Source: Acidovorax sp. GBBC 1281 (lineage in GTDB: Bacteria; Pseudomonadota; Gammaproteobacteria; Burkholderiales; Burkholderiaceae_C). Taken from it: a stretch of DNA of 64,000 bases. Of this stretch, positions 54,130-63,881 are shown piece after piece (position 1 is the first letter of the stretch; the number at the start of each line of letters is the position of its first letter). The stretch lies in assembly GCF_028473645.1 (NCBI RefSeq), contig NZ_CP097269.1, forward strand, positions 4,606,001 through 4,670,000, given 5' to 3'. The notes beneath the pieces were generated by a model. The model was not told the origin of the DNA and searched no databases. It saw only the letters and a program-made list of their open reading frames with translations. The translations under genes were made by a program, and so were the position numbers.

Positions 54130-54223
54130 CCGCGCCAGTCACGCAACGTGGCAGGGCCGCGGGCAAGCCACGGCGCCCGTGCCCCCGCACCCACCCCATA
54201 TCAACCGATACCCCCGAAGCGAG

Positions 54224-56287
54224 ACCCCATGGGCAAGCCAGCAGCGAGACAGACAGACCTGACGAAGAAGGGAGGCCCCATCGTGCAGGGCTCGCGCACG
54301 GTGCTGATCGGCACCAGCGGGGGCGTGGCCTGTTCGGCCTGCCCGGGGGGCGTCACCGAAGGCCACCCGGTCAATCCGCTGCTGGGCGCCAAGGTGCTGC
54401 CGGGAGAGCAGGACTTCGCCCTGCCCGGCCCCCTGCCGTTTGCGCTGACGCGCTCGTACTCCAGCCACCAGAGCCCGCAGCCGGCCCCCGTGGGGCTGCT
54501 GGGGCCGGGGTGGTGGCTGCCGGGTGAGGCCAGCCTGGCCCATGTGCCCGGCGATGGCGATGGCGATTCGCCCGGCGCGCTGCGCCTGCACGACGGGCGC
54601 GGGCGCTGCATCGAATTCGAGCCGCTGGCGCCCGGCGAGATCGCCCACAGCGCCAGCGAAGGGCTGTGGCTCGTGCGCTGCGGCACCGGGCACCTGCCAG
54701 GGGCCGCCCAGGGCGGCCACGCGGCCCGCCTGGCGGGTATTTGGAATGCGCTGCCCGCGGTCATCCGGGCCGACGCCCGCATCACGGTGGCGACCGCTTC
54801 CCCCCTGGGCCCGTGGTGGGTGTTCGCGCCAGCGAGCGCCGGCGTTGCGGCCACGTCAGCAACGGCAGCAACTGCAGTGGCGGGGACCGCAGGGGCCGGC
54901 GTCAGTCACCGCGACACGCTGCACGGCCTGTGCGACCGCTTCGGCCGCGTGCAGCGCCACGAGCACCATGCCGACGGCCCCTTCGCCGGCCATCTGCACA
55001 CGGTCACCGATGGCGCGGGCCGCCGCTACCGCTTCGAACTGGAGCGCATCGCGCCGGCCACCCTGGCCACCCCGCCCACCCACGGCTGGGGGCCGGATGC
55101 CGGCGTGCGCCTGGTGGCCGTGCTCCTGGAGGCCGACCCCCACCAGCCGCGCGAGGGGCTGCCCCTGGCCCTGGTGCGCTATGCCTACACCGTGCGCGGC
55201 GAACTCGCCCGCGTGATCGACCACGCGGGCCGCACCGTGCGCCAGTTCGACTACGCCGATGCCGCCCACCCCGGCCGCATGACGGGCCATGCCCACGCCG
55301 GCCGGCCCATGACGCGCTACACCTACGACGCACTCGGCCGCGTCATCTCCCAAACCACCCAGGTCTCCCAGACCACGCCCCACGGGCTGGACCTGCACTT
55401 CGACTACACCCCGCTGCCCGCCGACGCCGCCGCCACCCCGCCCCTGCCCGAGCGCGCCAGCACCCTCGTCACCGACGGCCTGGGCCGCCAGCGGCGCTAC
55501 GTCTTCTCCGGCCAGGCGGGCCTGGCCCGCGTGGCCGAGCGCATCGAGGCCGACGGCGCCCGCTTCGCCTGGCGCCACGACAGCGCCGGCCGCCTGCTGG
55601 AGCGCACCGATACCCTGGGCCGCGGCGTGCGCCACGACATCGATGCCGCCACCGGCCTCGTCGTGGGCATCACCGAGGTCGGCACCACCGGGGCGGCCGG
55701 GCGCACCCAGCGCATCGAGCGCGATGCGCTGGGGCTGCCCCTGCGCCACCTCGCCAGCGCCCCCGAGGGCCCGGGGGGTGAGCCGCTGGCCTCCGCCTGG
55801 CTCCACGATGCCTGGGGCCGGCTCCTGGAGCACACCGACGCGCTGGGCCAGGTCACGCGATACCGCTACCCGGAGATGCCTGCGGCCGATCTCCCTGGCC
55901 AGCCCGATCTCCCTGATCTGCCCGACCTCCCCGACCTCCCCATCGCCATCACCGATGCGCGCGGCGGCACCACGGCGCTGCAATGGAACGCCCTGGGCCT
56001 GCTGGCCCGCCGCACCGACTGCAGCGGCCGCACAACCCGCTGGCAGTACGACGCCTGGGGCCGCACCACGCGCGTGCAGGGCGAGGAAGGCTGGCAGCAG
56101 CGCACGGCCTACGACGACGCCGGCCGGCCCATCGAGACGGCCGATGCGCTGGCCCGCACCACCCGCTACCGCTACGCCCCGGACAGCGGCGATCTGCTGG
56201 CCGTCGATCACCCGGGCGGGCTGCACGAGCGCTTCACGCACGATGCCTGGGGCCGTGTCGTTTGCTATCAATACGGTAGCAGCGAGG
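54224..56287. repeat. Long direct repeat, copy A (5' part of rhs 1)
   Basis: A 2064-bp block that appears identical to 59385-61448, with an offset of 5161 bp. It starts at accccATGggc, seven bases before and including the rhs start codon. It ends inside the short repeat at 56261. Confidence 0.9.
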
Positions 56288-58812
56288 GCAATCAACACCC
56301 CGGCGTGGGCACTGAAACACTTCAAACAGCCTCCCTGCTCGCCCAGCACTACCGCTACGACGCAGCCGGCCGCCTGGTGGAGCTGCACAACGAGAACGCC
56401 AGCGTCCACCGCTTCACCTACGACGTGCGCGACCGGCTCGTGCAGGAAACGGGCTTTGACGGCCACGCCACCCGCCATGCCTACGATCGGGCCGGCCAGC
56501 GCACCCGCACCGAGGACGCGCGCCACGCCATCGCCTACCAGTGGAGCGAGGCGGGGATGCTGCTGGCTCGGGTGATCACGCCGGTCGCCCGCGATACAGG
56601 CCCGCCGCTGGAACAGGCCGCAGCGCTGCCGGAGCCCGGCGGCGCCAGCGAGGCCGCCCCGATCATCGAGTGGTTTGAGCACGACGGCGCCGGGCAGCTC
56701 GTGGCCGCCCACCACCACACGGCCATGCAGCGCCACCGCGTGAGCGTGCACCTGCGCCGCGACCGCCTGGGCCGCATCCTGGGCGAGCGCCAGGAGGTGC
56801 ATTCCCTGGACGGCGCCCTGCTGTGGCGCCACGAGAGCGCCCACGCCCTGGAGGCGGGCGGCGCCCCGGCGCAGGCCGACCTGCCGGGCCTGGCCCCGCT
56901 GCAGTGGCTGACCTACGGCGCGGGCCATGTGCACGGCCTGCTGCTGGACGGAGAACCCCTGCTGCACATCGAGCGCGACGGCCTGCACCGCCCCGTGGCC
57001 CTGGACTTCGGCGCCAGCCGCACCCGCTACAGGCGCGATGCGCTGTCGCGCCTGCAGGCGATGGCCGTCGGGCGCATCGAGGGCTCCACGGCCCTGGCCC
57101 CGGACCACGCGGGCATGCCCGGCCTGGCCTCGCTGGCCCGCCAGCACCACTACGACGCGGCCGGCCGCCTGGCCCGCATCGATACGCCGCACGGCGCTTT
57201 GCTGCACGCCTACGACGCAGCAGGCCGCCTGGCCGCCACGCAGTGGCCGGGCGAGCAGGCGCAGCACTACCGCTACGACCCGGCCGGCAACCCCTGGGCG
57301 CCCCAGGCCGGCGCCCCGGCAGGCGACCCCCAAGACTGGGCGAGCGAGGTGCGCCGCCAGTTCCACGACCCGGCCTTCGACCTGCTGCGCCAGGACGCCC
57401 CGCCCCTGCCCGGCCACCCCCGCGACCGATGGCCCGACAACCGCGTCCTGGCCCATGGCCCCTGGCGCTACCGCTACGGCCCCTGCGGCAACCTGCTGGA
57501 GAAGACCCATGCCGACGGCCGGCAATCCCACCGCCTGCACTGGGACCACGCCCAGCGCCTGATCGCCCACGAGCAGCACGACGGCGCCACCGGCCAGCGC
57601 ATCCGCCGCGTGCACCACTACGATGTGTTCGGGCGGCGTATGGCCACCCGCATCGAGCGCATCGCAACCGACGGACAGGTGGCCCACACCGAGATGCGCT
57701 GCCACGGATGGCAGGGCGATGCCCTGACCCTCACCGAACTGCGCGAGCCCGAGCGCCCCCAGGACACCCGCCGCATCCACACGCTCTACGCCCCCGGCTC
57801 CTTCCTGCCCCTCGTGCGCATCCAGACCCGCGCCCACGCCGAGCCGCCCACCCTCGCCCAGCTGTTGGGCGCCGCCGACGCGGGCGAGCGAGAACAGCCC
57901 GAAGCCCTGCTCGCGCTGCAGGAGGAACTGCGCCACGGCGCCAGCGAGGCAACCCGCCGCCACCTGCAATCCATGGGGCTGGATGCGGACCGCCTGCAAA
58001 CCCAGTTGCGCGGCGAGGGGGCACAGATCACCCATCTGCACCTGTACCACTGCGACCACCTGGGCACCCCGCTGGCGCTCATCAACCTCCAAGGCCGCAT
58101 CGACTGGCATATCCAACTGGACCCCTGGGGGAACACGATCACCGAGCACAACCCGCTCAACCTGCACCAGCCCATTCGCATGCAGGGCCAGCACGATGAG
58201 GGCGAGGGGGCATCGCTCTTCTATAACCGGCACAGGTATTACGACCCCAGCCTGGGGCGGTATGTCTCGCAAGACCCGATTGGGTTGGCGGGTGGGGTTA
58301 ATGGCTATGCTTACGCAAGTAATCAGCCAGCACTAAAAACCGACGCACTTGGACTAATAGATATATATGTAGGCGGTTTTGGCGATGCCAATACAGGCAT
58401 CGTAAAAAATTACGCAGCCAATCAGCCAAACTCCGCATATTTCGAATACTGGCAGAAACGAGACATTCTCAAATTTATTGAAACCCAGCCACCTGATGAG
58501 CCAATTAACCTCATTGGACACAGCTATGGAGGAGACACCGCGGCATGGGTAGCGTTAGAGTCTTGCAAGCCAATTAACTCTCTCACCACGATCGACCCAG
58601 TCAGCCGTTTCAAGCCTGATTTTAATAAAGTAAAAGAAAAAGCAGGCAATTGGATAAATGTGAATGCAGACCCATCCATATCAAACCGCTCCGACACCAT
58701 TGCACAAATTGGCGGAAAATGGGGTAATGGTCCGGATGGACTCGCAGATGAGTTTTACACAGTAAAAACCAATCATGAAAATTTTCCAGGAATGATGCAT
58801 GCAATTAAATAA
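54229..58812 (+). CDS. rhs: PAAR-Rhs effector with a C-terminal alpha/beta-hydrolase (lipase-like) tip
   Basis: 1527 residues. The N-terminus (1 to about 90) is a PAAR domain without membrane spans (MGKPAARQTDLTKKGGPIVQ, CSACPGGVTEGHPVNPLLG), which would sit on the VgrG tip. A DUF6531 and many YD/RHS repeats (xxYRYDAAGRLxx) form the cocoon. It is followed by the RHS core end YYDPSLGRYVSQDPIGLAGG and LKTDALGL (about residue 1375), where self-cleavage usually occurs. The remaining 150 residues, AT-rich (about 42% GC), carry IGHSYGGDTAAWVA with nucleophile Ser1432, a TIDPVS Asp and C-terminal His residues, suggesting a lipase. Contains a mobile short repeat at 56261. Confidence 0.9.
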   Translation: MGKPAARQTDLTKKGGPIVQGSRTVLIGTSGGVACSACPGGVTEGHPVNPLLGAKVLPGEQDFALPGPLPFALTRSYSSHQSPQPAPVGLLGPGWWLPGEASLAHVPGDGDGDSPGALRLHDGRGRCIEFEPLAPGEIAHSASEGLWLVRCGTGHLPGAAQGGHAARLAGIWNALPAVIRADARITVATASPLGPWWVFAPASAGVAATSATAATAVAGTAGAGVSHRDTLHGLCDRFGRVQRHEHHADGPFAGHLHTVTDGAGRRYRFELERIAPATLATPPTHGWGPDAGVRLVAVLLEADPHQPREGLPLALVRYAYTVRGELARVIDHAGRTVRQFDYADAAHPGRMTGHAHAGRPMTRYTYDALGRVISQTTQVSQTTPHGLDLHFDYTPLPADAAATPPLPERASTLVTDGLGRQRRYVFSGQAGLARVAERIEADGARFAWRHDSAGRLLERTDTLGRGVRHDIDAATGLVVGITEVGTTGAAGRTQRIERDALGLPLRHLASAPEGPGGEPLASAWLHDAWGRLLEHTDALGQVTRYRYPEMPAADLPGQPDLPDLPDLPDLPIAITDARGGTTALQWNALGLLARRTDCSGRTTRWQYDAWGRTTRVQGEEGWQQRTAYDDAGRPIETADALARTTRYRYAPDSGDLLAVDHPGGLHERFTHDAWGRVVCYQYGSSEGNQHPGVGTETLQTASLLAQHYRYDAAGRLVELHNENASVHRFTYDVRDRLVQETGFDGHATRHAYDRAGQRTRTEDARHAIAYQWSEAGMLLARVITPVARDTGPPLEQAAALPEPGGASEAAPIIEWFEHDGAGQLVAAHHHTAMQRHRVSVHLRRDRLGRILGERQEVHSLDGALLWRHESAHALEAGGAPAQADLPGLAPLQWLTYGAGHVHGLLLDGEPLLHIERDGLHRPVALDFGASRTRYRRDALSRLQAMAVGRIEGSTALAPDHAGMPGLASLARQHHYDAAGRLARIDTPHGALLHAYDAAGRLAATQWPGEQAQHYRYDPAGNPWAPQAGAPAGDPQDWASEVRRQFHDPAFDLLRQDAPPLPGHPRDRWPDNRVLAHGPWRYRYGPCGNLLEKTHADGRQSHRLHWDHAQRLIAHEQHDGATGQRIRRVHHYDVFGRRMATRIERIATDGQVAHTEMRCHGWQGDALTLTELREPERPQDTRRIHTLYAPGSFLPLVRIQTRAHAEPPTLAQLLGAADAGEREQPEALLALQEELRHGASEATRRHLQSMGLDADRLQTQLRGEGAQITHLHLYHCDHLGTPLALINLQGRIDWHIQLDPWGNTITEHNPLNLHQPIRMQGQHDEGEGASLFYNRHRYYDPSLGRYVSQDPIGLAGGVNGYAYASNQPALKTDALGLIDIYVGGFGDANTGIVKNYAANQPNSAYFEYWQKRDILKFIETQPPDEPINLIGHSYGGDTAAWVALESCKPINSLTTIDPVSRFKPDFNKVKEKAGNWINVNADPSISNRSDTIAQIGGKWGNGPDGLADEFYTVKTNHENFPGMMHAIK
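56261..56327. repeat. Dispersed repeat, copy 7 (inside rhs 1)
   Basis: tttgctatcaatacggtagc plus a gaggg caatcaa...ggcactgaaacacttcaaa tail. It is read in frame as part of the linker between two YD repeats. Identity with rhs copy 2 ends within this element. Confidence 0.6.
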
Positions 58813-59314
58813 ATGCACAACAACTCTTATTGCTCTCATTTTACTTTGCGCCTCAAGTGCAAACGCCATGAATGTAGAGACGGCTTTTTTTTCATTCAAC
58901 ATAAACCCCGAATTAAAAATCGAAAATGATGAAGAAAAGCGAATAATACTCTACAACAACAAAAATGATGCATTTGACCCGTTCATTAGTATCGAATACA
59001 CCAAAAAAGAACCTCGCAAAACAATGATCAGCCAAGAAGATATCTGCAGCAGCGCAGCCATAAGATTGATCAACGAAGCCAATGGGAAAAACCCCTCTCC
59101 AAAAATTACACAAACAACAAAAGAAAAAAAATATCTTTATACAGCAACACTAGAGCCATCCGAAAAAACATATGCCACGATAACATATTATTGCGATGAT
59201 CAAATTGAGATATACATTGGAATCTCCTCACCAACATCAAAGCAAATAGTCAATGATCTTCAATCCAATATAATAGAGACAATGAAATTCAAAAAATACC
59301 CAAAAACTCCATAA
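58799..59314 (+). CDS. Probable periplasmic immunity protein for the Rhs tip
   Basis: 171 residues, overlapping the rhs 3' end by 14 bp. About 33% GC, much lower than the chromosome. A clear signal peptide (MQLNKCTTTLIALILLCASS, cleaved after ANA at residue 23) exports it. The mature part is polar and charged, with FFSFNINPELKIENDEEKR and a tail ending KKYPKTP. No database family is recognised. Toxin-overlapping position, small size, odd base composition and export match immunity proteins for T6SS lipases, which act in the periplasm. Function is inferred from context. Confidence 0.7.
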   Translation: MQLNKCTTTLIALILLCASSANAMNVETAFFSFNINPELKIENDEEKRIILYNNKNDAFDPFISIEYTKKEPRKTMISQEDICSSAAIRLINEANGKNPSPKITQTTKEKKYLYTATLEPSEKTYATITYYCDDQIEIYIGISSPTSKQIVNDLQSNIIETMKFKKYPKTP

Positions 59315-59384
59315 CATTTAATCAAGCAGCAAACGCCACAAAAAATAATCGCGAGTTTTTTCTTCCCGCCATCCTCCTCCGCAT

Positions 59385-61448
59385 ACCCCATGGGCAAGCC
59401 AGCAGCGAGACAGACAGACCTGACGAAGAAGGGAGGCCCCATCGTGCAGGGCTCGCGCACGGTGCTGATCGGCACCAGCGGGGGCGTGGCCTGTTCGGCC
59501 TGCCCGGGGGGCGTCACCGAAGGCCACCCGGTCAATCCGCTGCTGGGCGCCAAGGTGCTGCCGGGAGAGCAGGACTTCGCCCTGCCCGGCCCCCTGCCGT
59601 TTGCGCTGACGCGCTCGTACTCCAGCCACCAGAGCCCGCAGCCGGCCCCCGTGGGGCTGCTGGGGCCGGGGTGGTGGCTGCCGGGTGAGGCCAGCCTGGC
59701 CCATGTGCCCGGCGATGGCGATGGCGATTCGCCCGGCGCGCTGCGCCTGCACGACGGGCGCGGGCGCTGCATCGAATTCGAGCCGCTGGCGCCCGGCGAG
59801 ATCGCCCACAGCGCCAGCGAAGGGCTGTGGCTCGTGCGCTGCGGCACCGGGCACCTGCCAGGGGCCGCCCAGGGCGGCCACGCGGCCCGCCTGGCGGGTA
59901 TTTGGAATGCGCTGCCCGCGGTCATCCGGGCCGACGCCCGCATCACGGTGGCGACCGCTTCCCCCCTGGGCCCGTGGTGGGTGTTCGCGCCAGCGAGCGC
60001 CGGCGTTGCGGCCACGTCAGCAACGGCAGCAACTGCAGTGGCGGGGACCGCAGGGGCCGGCGTCAGTCACCGCGACACGCTGCACGGCCTGTGCGACCGC
60101 TTCGGCCGCGTGCAGCGCCACGAGCACCATGCCGACGGCCCCTTCGCCGGCCATCTGCACACGGTCACCGATGGCGCGGGCCGCCGCTACCGCTTCGAAC
60201 TGGAGCGCATCGCGCCGGCCACCCTGGCCACCCCGCCCACCCACGGCTGGGGGCCGGATGCCGGCGTGCGCCTGGTGGCCGTGCTCCTGGAGGCCGACCC
60301 CCACCAGCCGCGCGAGGGGCTGCCCCTGGCCCTGGTGCGCTATGCCTACACCGTGCGCGGCGAACTCGCCCGCGTGATCGACCACGCGGGCCGCACCGTG
60401 CGCCAGTTCGACTACGCCGATGCCGCCCACCCCGGCCGCATGACGGGCCATGCCCACGCCGGCCGGCCCATGACGCGCTACACCTACGACGCACTCGGCC
60501 GCGTCATCTCCCAAACCACCCAGGTCTCCCAGACCACGCCCCACGGGCTGGACCTGCACTTCGACTACACCCCGCTGCCCGCCGACGCCGCCGCCACCCC
60601 GCCCCTGCCCGAGCGCGCCAGCACCCTCGTCACCGACGGCCTGGGCCGCCAGCGGCGCTACGTCTTCTCCGGCCAGGCGGGCCTGGCCCGCGTGGCCGAG
60701 CGCATCGAGGCCGACGGCGCCCGCTTCGCCTGGCGCCACGACAGCGCCGGCCGCCTGCTGGAGCGCACCGATACCCTGGGCCGCGGCGTGCGCCACGACA
60801 TCGATGCCGCCACCGGCCTCGTCGTGGGCATCACCGAGGTCGGCACCACCGGGGCGGCCGGGCGCACCCAGCGCATCGAGCGCGATGCGCTGGGGCTGCC
60901 CCTGCGCCACCTCGCCAGCGCCCCCGAGGGCCCGGGGGGTGAGCCGCTGGCCTCCGCCTGGCTCCACGATGCCTGGGGCCGGCTCCTGGAGCACACCGAC
61001 GCGCTGGGCCAGGTCACGCGATACCGCTACCCGGAGATGCCTGCGGCCGATCTCCCTGGCCAGCCCGATCTCCCTGATCTGCCCGACCTCCCCGACCTCC
61101 CCATCGCCATCACCGATGCGCGCGGCGGCACCACGGCGCTGCAATGGAACGCCCTGGGCCTGCTGGCCCGCCGCACCGACTGCAGCGGCCGCACAACCCG
61201 CTGGCAGTACGACGCCTGGGGCCGCACCACGCGCGTGCAGGGCGAGGAAGGCTGGCAGCAGCGCACGGCCTACGACGACGCCGGCCGGCCCATCGAGACG
61301 GCCGATGCGCTGGCCCGCACCACCCGCTACCGCTACGCCCCGGACAGCGGCGATCTGCTGGCCGTCGATCACCCGGGCGGGCTGCACGAGCGCTTCACGC
61401 ACGATGCCTGGGGCCGTGTCGTTTGCTATCAATACGGTAGCAGCGAGG
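59385..61448. repeat. Long direct repeat, copy B (5' part of rhs 2)
   Basis: Identical in all places I compared with 54224-56287. It begins 70 bp after the immunity stop. First mismatch is at 61449 (a versus g at 56288), then seven more matching bases, then divergence. Confidence 0.9.
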
Positions 61449-61588
61449 ACAATCAATCCAAAGGCACAGGCACTGAAGCACCTCCACCCCTCACCCCGCG
61501 ACCCGAGAACTGCCGCGACGACGCTGCCCGTTGGGTACTACGTAACGGCTTTGTTGCACAAATCGCGATGCTGATGCCCGTAGACTGA
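59390..61588 (+). pseudogene. rhs: Truncated second PAAR-Rhs copy
   Basis: Starts with the same ATG context and PAAR domain as the first Rhs and is identical for about 686 codons. It then reads SSEDNQSKGTGTEAPPPL and about 40 more codons, running into the insertion sequence and stopping at 61586-61588. The non-identical bases just before the IS (about 61495-61535) still resemble the YD-repeat region of the first copy (tgccgcgacgacgctgcc versus taccgctacgacgcagcc). So they are a diverged rhs allele, not random DNA. Most of the cocoon and the whole toxin tip are missing. A 732-residue PAAR-containing fragment could still be made. Confidence 0.85.
61422..61488. repeat. Dispersed repeat, copy 8 (inside rhs 2)
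   Basis: tttgctatcaatacggtagc followed by gaggacaatcaa and ggcactgaagcacct. It is the same element as at 56261 but with several base differences after the shared left half. It marks the end of rhs identity. Confidence 0.6.
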
Positions 61589-62597
61589 CTGCGTGACAGA
61601 GACGAAGAACAGGCAGCGGAGCAAGTACCGCACGACGAACTGGAAGGCGTACAACGCGGCGCTGAAAGCGCGAGGCTCGTTGACGATGTGGCTAGATGAG
61701 GGCATGCAGTGGTTTGGCACGCCGACCGGCAGGCGTGGACGCAGCCGAACCTTCTCGGACGCAGCAATCCAGTTCTGCCTGAGCATCAAGTGCCTGTTCG
61801 GCCAGCCCTTGCGACAGGCGCTGGGCATGGTGCAGAGCCTGCTGCGGCTGGCAAAGCTGGACTGGCCGGTACCTGACTTCAGCACTGTTTGCCGGCGCCA
61901 AAAGACCTTGCAGGTCGAACTGAGCTACCAGCGAACCAACTCGCCGCTGCAGTTGCTGGTGGACAGCACCGGCATCAAGTTCCTGGGCGAAGGAGAGTGG
62001 AAACGCAAGAAGCATGGTGCTGAATACCGGCGCGAATGGCGCAAGGTCCATCTGGGCATCGACGCGCAGACGCTGGAAATACGCGCCATCGAGGTGACCA
62101 GCAACGCCATTGGGGATGCGCCGATGTTGCCCGGGTTGCTGGCTCAGATTCCCACTGACGAATCCATCGAAAGCGTCAGTGCCGATGGCGCCTACGACAC
62201 GCGCGCCTGCCTGGACGCCATTGCCGAGCGGCACGCGATGGCGGTGATCCCGCCCCGCAAGAACGCCAGCCATTGGAAGAAGTCGAGTCCGGGCTCGGCG
62301 CATCGTAATGAGGCCATTCGGGCGTGCCAGCGCCTGGGTCGCGGCATTTGGAAGAAGTGGAGCGGCTACCACCGGCGCAGCCTTGTGGAGACGAAGATGC
62401 ACTGCTTCAAGCGACTGGGCGAACGGGTGATCGCGCGCACGTTCGACCGCCAGGTTGTGGAGCTGCATGTCCGCGTGGCCTTGCTCAATCGGTTCAGTCA
62501 GATCGGCCGTCCTCACACCGTGTCGGTGACTGCTGTGGCATAGGTCCGTCTGGGGTTGGGGTCATGCCGTCTGCAATTCGATTTGTGCAACAGCGCC
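61547..62597 (+). mobile_element. IS5-family (IS903-like) insertion sequence
   Basis: 1051 bp bounded by inverted repeats ggctttgttgcacaaatcg (left, 61547-61565) and its near complement at 62579-62597, matching at 17 of 19. It encodes one DDE transposase. IS903-type elements normally leave a 9-bp target duplication; the flanks ctacgtaac and ccgggaacc do not match. This suggests rearrangement after insertion. It truncates the second rhs gene. Confidence 0.9.
61593..62543 (+). CDS. IS903-like transposase
   Basis: 316 residues from a GTG start. The IS4/IS5 DDE core is complete: first Asp in LLVDSTGIKFLGEGEW, second in SADGAYDTRACLDAI, Glu in HRRSLVETKMHCFKRLG (YREK-like signature). The N-terminus YRTTNWKAYNAALKARGSL and FSDAAIQFCLSIKCLFGQPL are typical of the IS903 group. 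The frame is intact, so the element may be active. Confidence 0.93.
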   Translation: MTETKNRQRSKYRTTNWKAYNAALKARGSLTMWLDEGMQWFGTPTGRRGRSRTFSDAAIQFCLSIKCLFGQPLRQALGMVQSLLRLAKLDWPVPDFSTVCRRQKTLQVELSYQRTNSPLQLLVDSTGIKFLGEGEWKRKKHGAEYRREWRKVHLGIDAQTLEIRAIEVTSNAIGDAPMLPGLLAQIPTDESIESVSADGAYDTRACLDAIAERHAMAVIPPRKNASHWKKSSPGSAHRNEAIRACQRLGRGIWKKWSGYHRRSLVETKMHCFKRLGERVIARTFDRQVVELHVRVALLNRFSQIGRPHTVSVTAVA

Positions 62598-62599
62598 CC

Positions 62600-63881
62600 G
62601 GGAACCTCTCAAAACCCATCCGGTCCCTTGTTGATCGAGAATGCGTGCTCCATCCTTTGCCATGATCACTCCCCGTAGCGCCCTGAAGTTCGACCTGTTC
62701 GCTGAGGCCTCGCGCCAACACAAGAGAGATGAGGTGGGCGATCCGCTGCAGGTGATCGCGCGGCACATCGACTTCGCAGAACTGGCCCGGCTGGTGGATG
62801 CCTTGATCGAACGCGGGGGTGGCCGCCGGGGCGGTCGGCCCGCCTACCCCACCGAGGTGATGGTGCGCATCCTGGTGTTGAAGCGGCTGTACAACCTGTC
62901 CGATGAGCAGATGGAGTATCAGTTGCTGGACCGGGGGAGCTACCAGCGGTTTTGCCTGTTGCAGGATGCGATGAACGTGCCGGACCGCAACACGATCTGG
63001 CGCTTTGGCGAGCGCCTTGGCGTGGGCGGGGCAACGGCCTTGTTCCAGGGGGTGGATGCCCAACTGCAGCGCCACGGCTACATCGCCCGGGGCGGGCAGG
63101 CCATTGATGCCACGCTGGTGCCCGCGCCCCGACAGCACATCGGCCAGCAGGAGCGGCGAACGCTGGCACAAGGCGGGCAGCCGGACTGGAGCCAAGCGCG
63201 ACGCAGGCAAAAGGATGTGGAGGCCACGCACACGAAGAAGCACGGCAAAAGCCACTTCGGCTACAAGCTCAGCGTGAGCGTGGACCTCAAGCACGGCTTC
63301 ATCCGCCGCCTCGCCACGGGCACGGCCAGCGAGCACGACGGGCACCACTTCGATGAGGTGCTGGACATGCACAACACCGGGCGGGCAGTGCATGCGGACA
63401 AAGCCTACCCGAGCCGCCAAAGGTGCCAGATGCTGAAAGTGCTGGGATTCGTGGATGCGATGCAGCGCCGTGCGCAGGCGGGCCGACCACAGAGCGAATG
63501 CCAGAAGGGGCGCAACCAGCGCATCGCAAAGAAACGAGCCAAGGTGGAGCACGTGTTCGCCGGTATCCGCCACCTGGGGGGCAAGTTCGTGCGCACCATC
63601 GGACAGGCGCGCGCCACGGTGGGGATGACGATGATGGCCGCCTGCTACAACATGAAGCGACTGGCCTGGTTCCTGCATCGGGGCGTGGATGCTTTCTTCA
63701 AGCCCGCCACTGGCAAGGCACAAGTGCGCCTGCAAACGGTGAAAGCCTGAGCCACCGGGCCTGCAAGGCCCCTCATGCACCCAGGCGCAGACCGTTGCTG
63801 GGCCTCATCACGCTCAAACGGCTACTGGCGCCCACTCCTCCCTATTCGGATTCGTCAAACATGGGGTTGTGAGAGGCTCCC
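62600..63881 (+). mobile_element. Second IS5-family insertion sequence
   Basis: 1282 bp starting 2 bp after the first IS. Ends are gggaacctctcaaaacccat and, at 63861-63881, the complement of gggagcctctcacaacccc. It encodes one IS5-type transposase. No matching 4-bp target duplication is visible (left cccc, right agcc). Different ends and transposase from its neighbour exclude a single composite element. Confidence 0.85.
62641..63750 (+). CDS. IS5-family transposase
   Basis: 369 residues from ATG 62641, with another possible ATG at 62662 (MITPRSALKFDLF). The N-terminal helical domain (YPTEVMVRILVLKRLYNLSD and DRGSYQRFCLL) precedes the DDE core: GGQAIDATLVPAPRQH, AVHADKAYPSRQR and AKVEHVFAGIRHLGGKFVRT. 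These match the IS5/IS1182-like group. The frame is intact. Confidence 0.92.
   Translation: MRAPSFAMITPRSALKFDLFAEASRQHKRDEVGDPLQVIARHIDFAELARLVDALIERGGGRRGGRPAYPTEVMVRILVLKRLYNLSDEQMEYQLLDRGSYQRFCLLQDAMNVPDRNTIWRFGERLGVGGATALFQGVDAQLQRHGYIARGGQAIDATLVPAPRQHIGQQERRTLAQGGQPDWSQARRRQKDVEATHTKKHGKSHFGYKLSVSVDLKHGFIRRLATGTASEHDGHHFDEVLDMHNTGRAVHADKAYPSRQRCQMLKVLGFVDAMQRRAQAGRPQSECQKGRNQRIAKKRAKVEHVFAGIRHLGGKFVRTIGQARATVGMTMMAACYNMKRLAWFLHRGVDAFFKPATGKAQVRLQTVKA

Noticed and set aside
61547..63881. The two insertion sequences as one composite transposon
   Set aside because: Transposases and terminal repeats differ, both face the same way, and no cargo lies between them.
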